A stretch of 64,000 nt of DNA from Desulfovulcanus ferrireducens (GCF_018704065.1 NZ_JAGUQP010000002.1:62001-126000); one strand, 5' to 3'; positions 43,866 to 54,163 are shown, numbered from the stretch's first letter. Numbers and translations are program-made. Notes: a model not told the origin generated them from the letters alone.

Positions 43866-44822
43866 TTATTTGATTAATCGTACACAGGCGCGGAGATCTT
43901 TTAAAAATTCATCTACGGTTTCATAAAACACATTGCTCCCGCAAGAAAAATGCAGCAACATCCAGTTGAGCTCTTTGGGGATATAAGGAAAGAGCTTGCC
44001 CAAGTTGGCCAGTCTGTTGCGGAACAAAAGAAGGTAATCTTCTTGTTTCAGTGAGGCGAGGATATCGGCTGAAAAGTCAAAGTCAGACAGATTTTGGGGG
44101 GTGTAGTAATTTTTCCCCACTAAATAAAGCAAAAGTGCGCCTAGCCCAAAGATATCCAGGCCAAAAGGGTTTTCATAGAAGTCAAAAGTGTAATCAAAGT
44201 CTATCCAGCGGTATTGCTTGGTTTTTGAGTCTTCCCACAGGTGATCTCTGCGGATGTCGCCGTGCTTTTCTCCATGCTTGTGCAGAAAAGCTATGGCTTC
44301 GCATGCATCAATAAATTTCTCTAAAATTTCAGGCAAAAATTCATGAAAATAGGTTTTATGATCAGCCTGGATGTCGAATACTACTATATCCAGCCTTTTC
44401 CCTCTGATAAGATCTATAATCCGTACACGATTTCCTGCGGTATCGTCGATAGAGAATCCTTGCATAAAGCGCTTATCACCCCGGACAAGGTCTAAGATGC
44501 GGGCTTCTTTTCGCGGACTCCTGTAGCAAAGTATTTGAGTCCCCTCGAAGTTTAAGAAAAATTTTTCATAAAAGACGAGTTTAAGAAGTTTTCGCTCACC
44601 TGTTTCCAAGAGTTTGCACCGCTTGACCCAATATTTTGGATCTTCAAGACCAAAGGAGCGCTCGACCTCATCTCGAAGGACAAAATAATGTTTCCCCCCG
44701 ATTTTGATTACATCGCCGTGGCCAATGCGCATAAAATCGGAAGTATCCGTGTATATCTTCCCGCAACGGCCCGCATAAGTATTTGGCTGAAACCGATTTA
44801 TAAGCTCCTTAACTTCTTTCAT
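43866..44822 (-). CDS. Kinase-like protein, partner of the universal stress protein
   Basis: A 318-residue protein with protein-kinase-like C-terminal features: catalytic-loop HGDIRRDHLWED near residue 190 and metal-binding WIDFDYTFDF near 208, after a long atypical N-terminal half (FMRIGHGDVIKIGGKHYFVL). The Gly-rich loop and the invariant Lys are not obvious, so it may be a divergent Ser/Thr or LPS-type kinase, or a pseudokinase. No membrane segment is present. It lies 20 bp upstream of the Usp gene, which suggests the Usp protein as a partner or substrate. Weak ribosome site. Confidence 0.7.
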   Translation of the reverse strand: MKEVKELINRFQPNTYAGRCGKIYTDTSDFMRIGHGDVIKIGGKHYFVLRDEVERSFGLEDPKYWVKRCKLLETGERKLLKLVFYEKFFLNFEGTQILCYRSPRKEARILDLVRGDKRFMQGFSIDDTAGNRVRIIDLIRGKRLDIVVFDIQADHKTYFHEFLPEILEKFIDACEAIAFLHKHGEKHGDIRRDHLWEDSKTKQYRWIDFDYTFDFYENPFGLDIFGLGALLLYLVGKNYYTPQNLSDFDFSADILASLKQEDYLLLFRNRLANLGKLFPYIPKELNWMLLHFSCGSNVFYETVDEFLKDLRACVRLIK

Positions 44823-45136
44823 GATGAGGTCTCTTATGGTTTATTTAAAAACTGTTTTTACTGGAGCGACTTTAACTTTTTTAACATAACAAATAGTTTT
44901 TGCCAAGGAGAGATTGGATTTTTGCGGTATCTTTACTCTTAACGGCAAGCACAGAGTAATAGGCAGAATTAAAATAATAACAAGCTAATAAAGTTTCTTG
45001 AATAAGGATGGGTGGTTAGTCGAGAAAGGATGTTTGGGGGCGTTAAAGGTTGATAATTGGCAAAAATTGTTTCATGAAAAGTTTTGGGATTGAGTGTTTG
45101 GTCAATGCATTTTTTATGGAGGAGTAATAAGCTGTT
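44823..45136. other. Intergenic region between kinase and rpe
   Basis: Divergent promoter region of 314 bp. AT-rich, with no hairpin, repeat or coding frame I can support. Confidence 0.4.
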
Positions 45137-45811
45137 ATGGATAAAGAAATTATTATTTCCCCCTCTCTTTTGTCGGCCGACTTTGGTCGACTGGAAGAGG
45201 AGCTTGTGGCCCTGGAGCAGGCAGGTGTAAAGTGGGTCCATTGGGATATTATGGATGGCCTTTTTGTGCCCAATATTACCTTTGGCCCGCCGGTGATAAA
45301 AAAACTACGCTCGAGGTCCAGGCTTTTTTTTGATGTACACCTGATGATAGACAGGCCGGAGCGGTATGTAGATGAGTTTGTGTCTGCTGGGGCGGACCTT
45401 ATTTGTGTCCATGCTGAGGCCACCATCCACTTAGAGCGGACAGTGGCTGAAATTGCAAAAAGAGGGGTAAAGTGTGCTGTGGCCTTGAACCCAGCTACCC
45501 CTCTATCCTGTGTGGAATATTTAATCCCCCAATTGGATATGATTTTGATTATGAGTGTGAATCCTGGCTTCGGGGGGCAAAAATTTATTCCTTTTACACT
45601 AAAAAAGATAGAAAGATTGGCCCAAATGATCAGGGAAGCGCAGGCTGATACCTTTATCCAGGTGGATGGAGGGGTAAGCCCTGAGAATGTTGGGCAGTTG
45701 GTTGCGCTCGGTGCCAATGTTTTTGTTTCCGGGTCAGCCTTTTTTAACTTCCCGCCCTATGACAGGAGATATAAACAATTTCTAGAAGCTGCTGATTCAC
45801 TGTCCAGTTAA
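45137..45811 (+). CDS. rpe: Ribulose-phosphate 3-epimerase
   Basis: Interconverts ribulose-5-phosphate and xylulose-5-phosphate in the pentose phosphate pathway. The 224-residue TIM barrel has SPSLLSADFGRLEEE, the metal-binding HWDIMDGLFVPNIT, FDVHLMIDRPE, NPGFGGQKFIP and QVDGGVSPEN. AGGAG lies 12 bases before the ATG. It stands alone before a regulatory or small-RNA region; divergent from the kinase-Usp pair. Confidence 0.95.
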   Translation: MDKEIIISPSLLSADFGRLEEELVALEQAGVKWVHWDIMDGLFVPNITFGPPVIKKLRSRSRLFFDVHLMIDRPERYVDEFVSAGADLICVHAEATIHLERTVAEIAKRGVKCAVALNPATPLSCVEYLIPQLDMILIMSVNPGFGGQKFIPFTLKKIERLAQMIREAQADTFIQVDGGVSPENVGQLVALGANVFVSGSAFFNFPPYDRRYKQFLEAADSLSS

Positions 45812-45894
45812 GTTGGTAATTGCATGTTGGTAATTTTCTAAAAATCTTTATTAATGTTTATTTTTTAAACAAATTTTTTGTATCCTTATAAAGT

Positions 45895-46111
45895 CAGTCT
45901 TAGTGACTGCATAACTAGTTGAAATATATTGAAGATGTTAGAAAGATTTATTTTTAGCCAGGGATGCAGCCTGCAGCCCGACGTCTTCAGTCCTGCCTAG
46001 CCTAGAGATAATCAAATGGCCCATTATGATGTTTGTAAGAATAATCGGCTCTATGAAGTCGTGGTTTTACTGTATTTTTGTAAGTTGTAGCCCGCTTTTG
46101 CGGGCTTTTTT
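45895..46111 (+). ncRNA. Candidate small RNA with terminator
   Basis: After rpe there is an AT-rich, promoter-like stretch (TTATAA near 45890), then about 190 bp of more GC-rich sequence with no coding frame, then a rho-independent terminator: AGCCCGC (46089-46095), TTTT, GCGGGCT (46100-46106), T6. A 5-bp hairpin AGTCA/TGACT lies at the start. The size fits a small RNA, but I cannot match it to 6S, tmRNA or SRP RNA. It could instead be the long 3' tail of rpe. Confidence 0.35.
46089..46111 (+). terminator. Terminator upstream of the Lrp gene
   Basis: 7-bp GC stem AGCCCGC/GCGGGCT with a TTTT loop and a T6 tract. Confidence 0.88.
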
Positions 46112-46183
46112 GTTATTGGAGAAAAATTATTCTTGACTTTGTTCTTTTTTGAATTTTATTTTCTAAAAAAGAGAGGTAGCAGA

Positions 46184-46708
46184 ATGATTGATGAAGTTGA
46201 TAAGAAAATATTGAACATTCTCCAAAAAAATGCCCGGATTTCCAACGCAGAAATTGCGCGACGGGTAGGTATGGCTCCCTCAGGAATCTTGGAGCGGATG
46301 CGAAAGCTCGAGCGTAAAGGAATTATCCAAAAATATGAAGTGCGTTTGAATCCCAAGGCCTTGGGATTGGTTCTTACTGTGTTGATCATGGTTAAGACTG
46401 AGGAACGGGTCGGATCGGTGGAGATAGGTTATGAACTGGCCAAGATTTCAGAGGTTCAGGAAGTATATTTTACTGCTGGGGAATATAACTATCTCTTAAA
46501 GGCCAGGGTGTCTGATACAGATGCTTTGACAGAACTTTTGAGAAAGTTCGGTGCTATTCCCGGGGTTAAAGATACCAGGACGACTCTGGTCTTAAATGAC
46601 ATTAAAGAAAGCTTGGCCCTGGATCTGGATCGCGTTGATGTGGCTAGAGCCGGAGGCAAAAAGGGAGCTAGAAAAGGTAATAGTCAGGAAAGTGAAGATA
46701 TATCCTAA
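46184..46708 (+). CDS. Lrp/AsnC family transcription regulator
   Basis: A 174-residue regulator with an N-terminal helix-turn-helix (DKKILNILQKNARISNAEIARRVGMAPSGILERMRKLERKG) and a C-terminal ligand-binding RAM domain (about 70-150, GEYNYLLKARVSD). A charged tail after residue 150 is longer than usual. The ATG at 46184 follows GAGAGG; an upstream ATG at 46133 gives an aromatic, improbable extension. It lies 101 bp before putA on the same strand and probably regulates it, as Lrp-type PutR does elsewhere; that is inference from position. Confidence 0.9.
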   Translation: MIDEVDKKILNILQKNARISNAEIARRVGMAPSGILERMRKLERKGIIQKYEVRLNPKALGLVLTVLIMVKTEERVGSVEIGYELAKISEVQEVYFTAGEYNYLLKARVSDTDALTELLRKFGAIPGVKDTRTTLVLNDIKESLALDLDRVDVARAGGKKGARKGNSQESEDIS

Positions 46709-46809
46709 GTTACAGAAAACCTGCCTGCCGCACTACAGGAAAGAAGGTCTAGATAATGGAATTTCTTTAACTTAGCCGTATACCTTCATTAAAACCAAAA
46801 GGGGGAGAT

Positions 46810-49809
46810 ATGGACAAGAAAGCACTCAATCCCAAAATCAGAGAGCGCGGTAAGGAATTCTTCAAGAGTATCAGCGGGGAAGCCCCCTCCATTTTTAACA
46901 AGGGGTGGTGGACTGGCAAGGTCATGGATTGGGCCATGCGCAATGAGAACTTTAAGGTTCAGTTGTTTCGCTTTGTGGATGTTCTACCCTATTTAAACAG
47001 GTCCGAATCTTTGACCCGACACATACAAGAATATTTTGCTGCTGATGAGCATGATCTCCCTCCAGTGCTTAAGTGGGGGGCCAAAGGGGCAGGTTTGAGC
47101 AAGGGCTTGGCAGGAAAGGTTTTGGCTAAGACTATTCGTGCCAATATCGAAAATATGGCCAAGCAGTTCATTATTGGAGAGAATACCAAACAGGCAACCA
47201 AGACCTTAAAAAAACTTAGGAAAGATAATTTTGCCTTTACTGTTGATATATTAGGAGAGGCTACTGTCAGTGAGGAGGAGGGGGTCCAGTACCAGCAAAG
47301 TTATCTGGAGCTGATGGAAATTTTGGCCAAAGAGAGTAAAAAGTGGAAAGGATTAGGCGGAGGTGATTTGGATTGGGGTTATGCTCCTAAAATTAATGTA
47401 TCTATAAAACCATCTGCTCTTTATTCTCAGGCCAGGCCTTCAGATTTTGAGGGTTCTGTCCAATCTATCTGTGACCGGTTGCGTCCTATTGTAGCCAAGG
47501 CCAAGGCAATGCAAGCCCATCTGTGCATTGATATGGAGCAGTATAAATTTAAAGATATTACGCTGGAAGTATATAAGCGGCTGCGCAGTGATCCTGAATT
47601 TCGTGACTTTGATCAGCTGGCCGTGGTCTTGCAATCCTATCTCAAAGATACGGACCGGGATTTGGAAGAATTATTGACATGGGCCAGGTCAGAGGGGCTG
47701 CCCATTTCTATTAGGTTAGTTAAAGGGGCCTATTGGGATTATGAGACAGTTATTGCCAAGCAAAGGGGATGGGACATTCCGGTTTACACCATAAAACCAG
47801 AGACTGATGCGGCCTTTGAGCGACATGCCCTGAAAATTTTGGAAAACCACGATGTTTGTTATTTTGCCTGCGGTTCGCACAATATCCGTTCCATTTCTGC
47901 TGTAATGGAGATGGCCATTGCTTTGGGTGTCCCTGAAGAACGCTATGAGTTTCAGGTCTTATATGGCATGGCTGAGCCAGTACGCAAAGGACTCTTAAAT
48001 GTGGCTAAACGAGTCAGGCTTTATGCTCCTTATGGAGAGCTTTTGCCTGGTATGGCCTATCTGGTTCGTCGTCTCTTAGAAAATACTGCCAACGAATCCT
48101 TTTTGCGCCAGAGTTTTGTGGAAGGCGCGGAAATGGACCGCTTGCTGGAAGATCCAGAAGTGTTGGCAGCCCAGGAAAAGCTCCGGAAAAAGTCAAAGCC
48201 AAAGCCAGACGTTGAAGTACCACCTTTTCAAAATCACTCCTTTGTGGACTTTACCAAAGAGTCTGAACGTGAGGCCTTTCCCAAGGCCATTGCTTCAGTG
48301 CGCAAAGAATTGGGAAAAACTTACCCCTTGATTATAAACAACGAAGAAGTTTTTACCGAAGATAAGTTGCCTTCAGTAAATCCGGCTAATCCGGATGAGG
48401 TCATTGGATATGTTTGCCAGGCCTCTAGACAGGAGATTGATAGGGCCATTGCATCCGCCAAGCAGGCCCTGCCTGGCTGGCGAGATTTATCTGCTGAGGA
48501 ACGGGCCAAGTATCTGTTTAAGGCGGCTGATATTGCGCGGAAAAATATTTTTCGTTTATCCGCCTGGCAGATCTTGGAGGTAGGTAAACAATGGGATCAG
48601 GCTCATGCAGATGTGGCTGAGGCCATAGATTTCCTGGAATATTATGCTCGGGAGATGATACGCCTGGGTTCCCCTCGGAGAATGGGACGGGCACCGGGAG
48701 AAATAAATCATCTCTTTTACCAGCCAAAAGGTATTGCTGCAGTGATAGCTCCCTGGAACTTTCCCCTGGCCATCAGTTGCGGCATGACTTCAGCAGCGAT
48801 AGTCACAGGTAATTGTGTGTTATACAAACCGGCAGGATTGTCTTCTGTTGTGGGTTATACTCTGGCCGAGATTTATAAGGAGGCTGGTATTCCCGAAGGG
48901 GTATTCAATTTTGTGCCTGGTCGGGGCAGGGTCATTGGAGATTATCTGGTTGAACATCCTGATGTCAGCTTGATTGCGTTTACCGGGTCCGTGGAAGTGG
49001 GGTTACGTATAGTTAATAAAGCCTCTGTGGTACAGCCGGGACAGGAGCAGGTAAAAAAGGTTATTGCGGAAATGGGTGGTAAAAATGCCATTATTGTCGA
49101 TGACGATGCTGACTTGGACGAGGCTGTTTTGGAGATCATCTATTCTGCTTTTGGCTATCAGGGGCAGAAATGCTCTGCCTGCTCACGGGTAATTGTTCTG
49201 GAAGCAGTCTATGATAAATTTGTGCATCGTCTCGTGGAGGCAGCCAAATCCATCAAAATCGGACCTGCTGAAGACCCAGCCAATTATATGGGCCCTGTTG
49301 TGGACGAGTCGGCTCAGAAAAAGATCCTGGAATATGTTGAGTTGGCCAAAAAAGAAGGTAAGGTATTAGTTTGCCGGGATGATATTCCTGACAAAGGTTA
49401 CTATGTGCCTTTAACTATTGTGGAAGGAATAACTCCTGAACATCGCATTGCTCAGGAAGAAATATTTGGACCTGTCCTTGCTGTGATGAAGGTCAAAAAT
49501 TTTGATCAGGCCATTGAATGGGCCAACTCTACCCGGTATGCTCTAACCGGTGGCGTGTTTTCCCGTAGTCCAGAACATCTGGAGAAGGCCAGACGAGAAT
49601 TCAGGGTGGGAAATCTTTACCTTAACCGGGGCACTACTGGCGCATTGGTTGAGCGGCAGCCTTTTGGCGGCTTTAAGATGTCTGGTGTAGGTTCCAAAGC
49701 TGGCGGCCCTGATTATTTGATTCAATTTCTTGATCCCCGTTGTGTTACAGAAAATACCATGCGTCGAGGATTCACACCTATAGAAGAGGATGATGATTGG
49801 ATTGAGTAA
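46810..49809 (+). CDS. putA: Bifunctional proline dehydrogenase / P5C dehydrogenase (PutA)
   Basis: Oxidises proline to glutamate in two steps. The 999-residue protein has an N-terminal FAD proline dehydrogenase barrel (about 90-460; SIRLVKGAYWDYE, APYGELLPGMAYLVRRLLEN) and a C-terminal aldehyde dehydrogenase (about 490-990; PWNFPLAISCGM, FTGSVEVGLRI, catalytic Glu in VIAEMGGKN and Cys in GQKCSACSR). It lacks the DNA-binding ribbon-helix-helix domain of E. coli PutA, so regulation is probably by the adjacent Lrp. GGGGGAG precedes the ATG. Proline or glutamate could serve as carbon source or osmolyte return. Confidence 0.96.
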   Translation: MDKKALNPKIRERGKEFFKSISGEAPSIFNKGWWTGKVMDWAMRNENFKVQLFRFVDVLPYLNRSESLTRHIQEYFAADEHDLPPVLKWGAKGAGLSKGLAGKVLAKTIRANIENMAKQFIIGENTKQATKTLKKLRKDNFAFTVDILGEATVSEEEGVQYQQSYLELMEILAKESKKWKGLGGGDLDWGYAPKINVSIKPSALYSQARPSDFEGSVQSICDRLRPIVAKAKAMQAHLCIDMEQYKFKDITLEVYKRLRSDPEFRDFDQLAVVLQSYLKDTDRDLEELLTWARSEGLPISIRLVKGAYWDYETVIAKQRGWDIPVYTIKPETDAAFERHALKILENHDVCYFACGSHNIRSISAVMEMAIALGVPEERYEFQVLYGMAEPVRKGLLNVAKRVRLYAPYGELLPGMAYLVRRLLENTANESFLRQSFVEGAEMDRLLEDPEVLAAQEKLRKKSKPKPDVEVPPFQNHSFVDFTKESEREAFPKAIASVRKELGKTYPLIINNEEVFTEDKLPSVNPANPDEVIGYVCQASRQEIDRAIASAKQALPGWRDLSAEERAKYLFKAADIARKNIFRLSAWQILEVGKQWDQAHADVAEAIDFLEYYAREMIRLGSPRRMGRAPGEINHLFYQPKGIAAVIAPWNFPLAISCGMTSAAIVTGNCVLYKPAGLSSVVGYTLAEIYKEAGIPEGVFNFVPGRGRVIGDYLVEHPDVSLIAFTGSVEVGLRIVNKASVVQPGQEQVKKVIAEMGGKNAIIVDDDADLDEAVLEIIYSAFGYQGQKCSACSRVIVLEAVYDKFVHRLVEAAKSIKIGPAEDPANYMGPVVDESAQKKILEYVELAKKEGKVLVCRDDIPDKGYYVPLTIVEGITPEHRIAQEEIFGPVLAVMKVKNFDQAIEWANSTRYALTGGVFSRSPEHLEKARREFRVGNLYLNRGTTGALVERQPFGGFKMSGVGSKAGGPDYLIQFLDPRCVTENTMRRGFTPIEEDDDWIE

Positions 49810-49832
49810 AGAGGCAGATAGAACTGATTGAA

Positions 49833-49980
49833 GAGCCTGTGGCCGAACCTTTAATCAATTTAATTTCCAAGGTTTATTTCATCTTGGTTTCTTTCATGCT
49901 GGTACAAAAAGCCGTTTGTAATGCATTTCAGAAACCAAGATTTTCAATCAACGGTTAAAATGGGGTTTGGCTACAGACTC
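49833..49980 (+). repeat. MITE-like repeat, copy F (short form)
   Basis: The most compact copy, 148 bp. The ends are GAGCCTGTGGCCGAACC and GGTTTGGCTACAGACTC (14 of 17 bases complementary), and the inner pair is TCTTGGTTTCTTTCATGC / GCATTTCAGAAACCAAGA. The interior of the long form is deleted. Lies between putA and comM. Confidence 0.8.
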
Positions 49981-49988
49981 TTAAACGG

Positions 49989-51530
49989 TCAAAAATAACT
50001 CTGTTCTTGTCTGTCCAGACTACGGTAGTTGATTGCCTCAGCGAGATGAGCAGTATTTATTTTATTTTCCCCGGCCAGATCAGCAATGGATCGGCTGATG
50101 CGTAAGATCCGGGTATAGGAGCGGGCTGAAAGCCCTAATTTATTCACGGCAACCTCCAGAAAATTATGTTCCTTTTCTGTTAACTGACAAAACTCATTTA
50201 GCCACTTTCCAGAAAGTTGGCTATTGGTTAAAAAAGGCAGATCTTTAAACCTGTCGGTCTGAATTTTCCGGGCGTCAAGAATATTGTTGCGCATGGTAGC
50301 CGAATCCATTGAACCCCTGGATTGTTTAAGATCCTTGTAAGGTACAGCCGGAACTTCAATGTGCAGGTCGATACGGTCCAGCAACGGTCCGGAAAGGCGG
50401 GAATGGTAACGCTGAATCTGGGTTGGAGTGCAGGTGCACGGATGCTGGTCATCACCTAAGTAGCCGCAGGGACAGGGATTCATGGCCGCCACAAGCATAA
50501 AATCCGCCGGATAGACCAGAGACATTGCTGCTCGGGCAATGGTCACCTGTCCATCCTCTAAAGGTTGGCGTAGAACCTCAAGAACATGTTTTTTAAACTC
50601 AGGAAGTTCATCTAAAAAAAGTACGCCTCGATGGGCCAGAGAGACCTCCCCTGGCCGGGGATAATGACCTCCACCTATAAGTCCGGCATCAGATATTGTG
50701 TGATGGGGAGAACGGAATGAGCGGTTAACGATCATGGCCTGACCTTTGGGAAGCTGGCCAGAGACACTATAAATCTTGGTTACTTCCAGGGCTTCTTCAA
50801 AGGTCAGTGGCGGTAGGACCGTGGGGATTCGCTGGGCGAGCATGGTTTTGCCACTGCCCGGAGGACCCATAAAAAGGATGTTATGTCCGCCAGCGGCCGC
50901 AATTTCAATGGCCCGCTTTGCATGATCCTGGCCTTTGACTTCGGCGAAGTCCATAAAAAAACTCTGCCTTTGCTGCCACAGACTGTCCAGATCAAACTTA
51001 GTAGGACTCAGAGAAAGCTCGTTTAACAACAGTTGGATTGTCTGGGCCAGACTCTCCAGTCCATACACAGCAAGACCTTTGACAACGGCGGCTTCTTTAG
51101 CATTGTCCTTGGGCAAGATTACTGCTTTGGCTTGTTCCTGCCTGGCCTTAAGGGCAAGAGGCAGGGCGCCGGTTATGGGCCTTAGTTCACCAGTCAAGGA
51201 TAATTCTCCAGCCATAAACAAGCCTTCAAGGCTCTTGGCGGGGATTACTCCAGTAGCAGCTAAAAGCCCTAGTGCCAGGGGCAAATCAAAGCTGCTCCCT
51301 TCTTTACGCATGTTGGCAGGGGCCAGGTTGATTGTAATCCTTGCAGGGGGGAGTTTAAATCCACTGTTTTTTAAGGCAGAAAAGACCCGTTCCTTGCTTT
51401 CTTTTACTGCTCCTTCAGCCAGACCGACCAAGGTAAAAGCTGGAATGCCTGAGCGGGAATAATCTACTTCCAGTTCCACTTTAAAGGCATCAATTCCTAG
51501 AAGGGATGCCGTGCTGATTTTTGCAAACAT
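49989..51530 (-). CDS. comM: YifB/ComM-family Mg-chelatase-like ATPase
   Basis: A 513-residue AAA+ protein of the ComM family; in naturally transformable bacteria ComM is a helicase that aids branch migration during DNA uptake. Domains: N-terminal Lon-protease-like fold (1-170, ending LLLNELSLSP), AAA+ core with Walker A GPPGSGKTM near residue 222, Walker B FLDELPEF, and the Cys cluster NPCPCGYLGDDQHPCTC for metal. C-terminal sensor-2 region SARSYTRILRISRSIADLAG. It follows lepB on the same strand. Whether this organism is transformable is unknown. Confidence 0.92.
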   Translation of the reverse strand: MFAKISTASLLGIDAFKVELEVDYSRSGIPAFTLVGLAEGAVKESKERVFSALKNSGFKLPPARITINLAPANMRKEGSSFDLPLALGLLAATGVIPAKSLEGLFMAGELSLTGELRPITGALPLALKARQEQAKAVILPKDNAKEAAVVKGLAVYGLESLAQTIQLLLNELSLSPTKFDLDSLWQQRQSFFMDFAEVKGQDHAKRAIEIAAAGGHNILFMGPPGSGKTMLAQRIPTVLPPLTFEEALEVTKIYSVSGQLPKGQAMIVNRSFRSPHHTISDAGLIGGGHYPRPGEVSLAHRGVLFLDELPEFKKHVLEVLRQPLEDGQVTIARAAMSLVYPADFMLVAAMNPCPCGYLGDDQHPCTCTPTQIQRYHSRLSGPLLDRIDLHIEVPAVPYKDLKQSRGSMDSATMRNNILDARKIQTDRFKDLPFLTNSQLSGKWLNEFCQLTEKEHNFLEVAVNKLGLSARSYTRILRISRSIADLAGENKINTAHLAEAINYRSLDRQEQSYF

Positions 51531-51605
51531 TTTTTTCTTCTATGCATTAATCCAAGAAAAGGTAAAGGGGCAAAAGGGTAAAAAGGGGGGCGGATATGTG
51601 TGGAG

Positions 51606-51636
51606 AAGGGCGAGTAAACCGAAATCTCGCCCTTTT
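51606..51636. terminator. Hairpin between lepB and comM
   Basis: AAGGGCGAG (51606-51614) pairs with CTCGCCCTT (51626-51634). The T run follows on the plus strand (CCCTTTTATT), so on the minus strand it may be a weak stop or mRNA stability element. Confidence 0.5.
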
Positions 51637-51669
51637 ATTAACTTCTTTTGTCTTCGATACTAGAAGGCG

Positions 51670-52269
51670 CTAGTGAATCAAATGTCCAATACGGTCCCAG
51701 CGGACGTGTTTAAATCCGGCCCAGGACCAGTAGATGATCCAGGCTTTGCCCAGGATTTTATCCCGGTCCACAAAACCCCAGAACCTGGAATCGTAAGACT
51801 CATCCCGGTTGTCGCCCATGACAAAATACTTCCCTTCCGGGACTTTAATGGGACCAAAGTTGTCCCGGTGGGGAATGATGCGTGGATCAGTGTGCTGGAC
51901 ATAGGGTTCATTTAGCTTTTGTCCATTACGCCAGACTTCCTTGTTTCTGATCTCAATGACATCTCCGGGCACGCCAATGACCCTTTTAATAAAGTCCTTG
52001 GATGGATCCTCAGGAAATTCAAAAACGATGATATCCTGAAATTTAGGATCAGAAAATTTAACTATATATGTGTCTGTGAATGGTATTTTTAAACCATAGA
52101 TAAATCTGTTTACCAGGAGATGATCCCCAATCTGTAATGTTTGGAGCATTGAGCCGGAAGGAATCTTAAAGGCCTGGACCACAAATGAGCGAATAAAAAA
52201 GGCCAGGATCAAGGCCACTATCAGGGCTTCAGCATATTCTTTAAGTATTTTTTGCCAGCGTGGGTTCAT
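51670..52269 (-). CDS. lepB: Signal peptidase I
   Basis: Membrane serine protease removing signal peptides of Sec and Tat exported proteins. The 199-residue protein has one N-terminal membrane helix (14-33), the catalytic Ser in PSGSM (residue 40), the general-base Lys in KRVIGVPGD (residue 95) and the GDNRDESYDSRFWG motif. It follows lepA by 10 bp, the usual lepA-lepB operon of proteobacteria. Confidence 0.95.
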   Translation of the reverse strand: MNPRWQKILKEYAEALIVALILAFFIRSFVVQAFKIPSGSMLQTLQIGDHLLVNRFIYGLKIPFTDTYIVKFSDPKFQDIIVFEFPEDPSKDFIKRVIGVPGDVIEIRNKEVWRNGQKLNEPYVQHTDPRIIPHRDNFGPIKVPEGKYFVMGDNRDESYDSRFWGFVDRDKILGKAWIIYWSWAGFKHVRWDRIGHLIH

Positions 52270-52279
52270 ATCTTATCCT

Positions 52280-54082
52280 TTACTCCTCTACTTTAAGGGC
52301 AGCCAGGAAAGCCTCTTGAGGGATTTCCACACTACCCATTTTTTTCATGCGTTTTTTTCCTTCTTTTTGCTTTTCTAATAGTTTTCTTTTGCGCGTTATA
52401 TCACCACCATAACATTTGGCGGTAACATTTTTGCGCAGGGGCGCTATCCTTTCCCGGGCAATAATTTTATTGCCAATTGCAGCCTGGATAACCACCTCAA
52501 ACAGTTGTCTGGGGATAACTTTTTTTAACCTCAGGGCCAGTGCCCGGCCCTTATGGTAAGCGCTGTCGCGATGGACAATACAGGACATGGCATCGACAGG
52601 CTCGCCATTTATAAGGATATCCAGTTTCACCAGGTTGGAAGGTCTAAAGTCAATGACCTCGTAATCTAACGAGGCAAAGCCCCTGGTGACAGATTTCAGA
52701 CGGTCAAAAAAGTCAAAAACGATCTCGGCAAAAGGCAACTCATAAGTGATAATTACCCGGGTTGACGTGAGATAGCGCAGGTCCTTCTGGATACCCCTTT
52801 TTTCCTCACACAACTTCAGCACATTGCCTACAAACTCGTTTGGTACGTGGATTTCCAGGCGGACAAAGGGTTCATAAATGGATGCAATTTTTTCGGGCGG
52901 GGGCAGTTTGGACGGATTATCAATTTCGAAAACCCGGCCATCTACCTCTTCGACCTTATAGACAACAGAAGGTGCGGTAGCGATAAGATTGGCCTTGAAT
53001 TCGCGCTCTAATCTTTCCTGGATGATTTCCATATGCAGAAGGCCTAAAAAGCCGCATCTAAAGCCAAAACCCAGGGCCTGTGATGTCTCCGGTTCAAACT
53101 GTAGCGCAGCATCATTTAATTGCAGTCTTTCCAGAGCACTTTTCAGTATTTCATATTCGGATGACTCAACCGGGTATAGACCGCAAAAGACCATGGGTTT
53201 GACTTTTTTAAATCCAGGAAAAGGCTTATCAGTTGGCCGGTCAGGGGAGGTAATGGTATCCCCCACCCGTGCATCTTTAAGCTCCTTTATGCCTGCACAT
53301 AAAAAACCCACTTCCCCTGGTCCTAATTCTTCGATGTCCTGCGCTTCCGGAGAGAAGACCCCCAGCTTGGTGACTTCGTATTTTTTGCCGGTGGAGTACA
53401 TCATGATCGGCTGGTTCAGCCTGATGCTTCCTTCCAGAATTCGAAACAGGACAACAACTCCAAGGTAAGAGTCATACCAGGAGTCAAAAATCAGGGCCTT
53501 TAAGGGTGCATCCTTCTCTCCCTTTGGAGGAGGAATGAGCTCGACCAGCTTTTGCAAAAGTTCTGTCACCCCTTGACCTGTCTTGGCACTGACCAGGGCA
53601 ATGTCTGTACAGTCAAGGCCTATAACCTCTTCAATTTCTTGGGCTACCCGGTCCGGATCGCTACTTGGAAGATCAATCTTGTTTAAGACGGGGATAATTT
53701 CCAGGTCGTGATCCAGGGCCAGATAGACATTGGCCAGAGTCTGGGCCTCTACGCCTTGCGTTGCGTCGACGACCAGAAGTGCACCGTCACACGCGGCCAG
53801 GCTTCTGGAGACTTCATAGGAGAAATCCACGTGTCCGGGAGTGTCAATCAAGTTTAAAATATACTCTGTGCCGTCCGGAGCTTTGTAAGGAATGCGAACG
53901 GTTTGGGCTTTTATGGTAATGCCCCGCTCACGTTCCAGATCCATTTTGTCCAGATACTGGTCTTTTTTCTCTCGTTCAGAGATAAGACCTGTTATTTCCA
54001 TGATCCGGTCAGCCAGAGTAGATTTACCGTGATCAATATGGGCTATTATACTGAAATTGCGAATGTTTTCTTTCTTGGTCAT
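52280..54082 (-). CDS. lepA: Elongation factor 4 (LepA)
   Basis: Translational GTPase that back-translocates or assists ribosome assembly. The 600-residue length is standard. Visible are the G1 motif [47 protein letters not shown], and the C-terminal domain end [16 protein letters not shown] with the [16 protein letters not shown] tail. It starts the lepA-lepB pair and lies downstream of the hydrogenase protease gene, with no functional link to it evident. Confidence 0.97.
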   Translation of the reverse strand: MTKKENIRNFSIIAHIDHGKSTLADRIMEITGLISEREKKDQYLDKMDLERERGITIKAQTVRIPYKAPDGTEYILNLIDTPGHVDFSYEVSRSLAACDGALLVVDATQGVEAQTLANVYLALDHDLEIIPVLNKIDLPSSDPDRVAQEIEEVIGLDCTDIALVSAKTGQGVTELLQKLVELIPPPKGEKDAPLKALIFDSWYDSYLGVVVLFRILEGSIRLNQPIMMYSTGKKYEVTKLGVFSPEAQDIEELGPGEVGFLCAGIKELKDARVGDTITSPDRPTDKPFPGFKKVKPMVFCGLYPVESSEYEILKSALERLQLNDAALQFEPETSQALGFGFRCGFLGLLHMEIIQERLEREFKANLIATAPSVVYKVEEVDGRVFEIDNPSKLPPPEKIASIYEPFVRLEIHVPNEFVGNVLKLCEEKRGIQKDLRYLTSTRVIITYELPFAEIVFDFFDRLKSVTRGFASLDYEVIDFRPSNLVKLDILINGEPVDAMSCIVHRDSAYHKGRALALRLKKVIPRQLFEVVIQAAIGNKIIARERIAPLRKNVTAKCYGGDITRKRKLLEKQKEGKKRMKKMGSVEIPQEAFLAALKVEE

Positions 54083-54163
54083 ACTTTTAACGTCTTTTAG
54101 AGAAGGCCAGATGCTTTGCTGGGCTTTCTCCTTTTACCCCTCCACAATTTTTATAATCTACAA

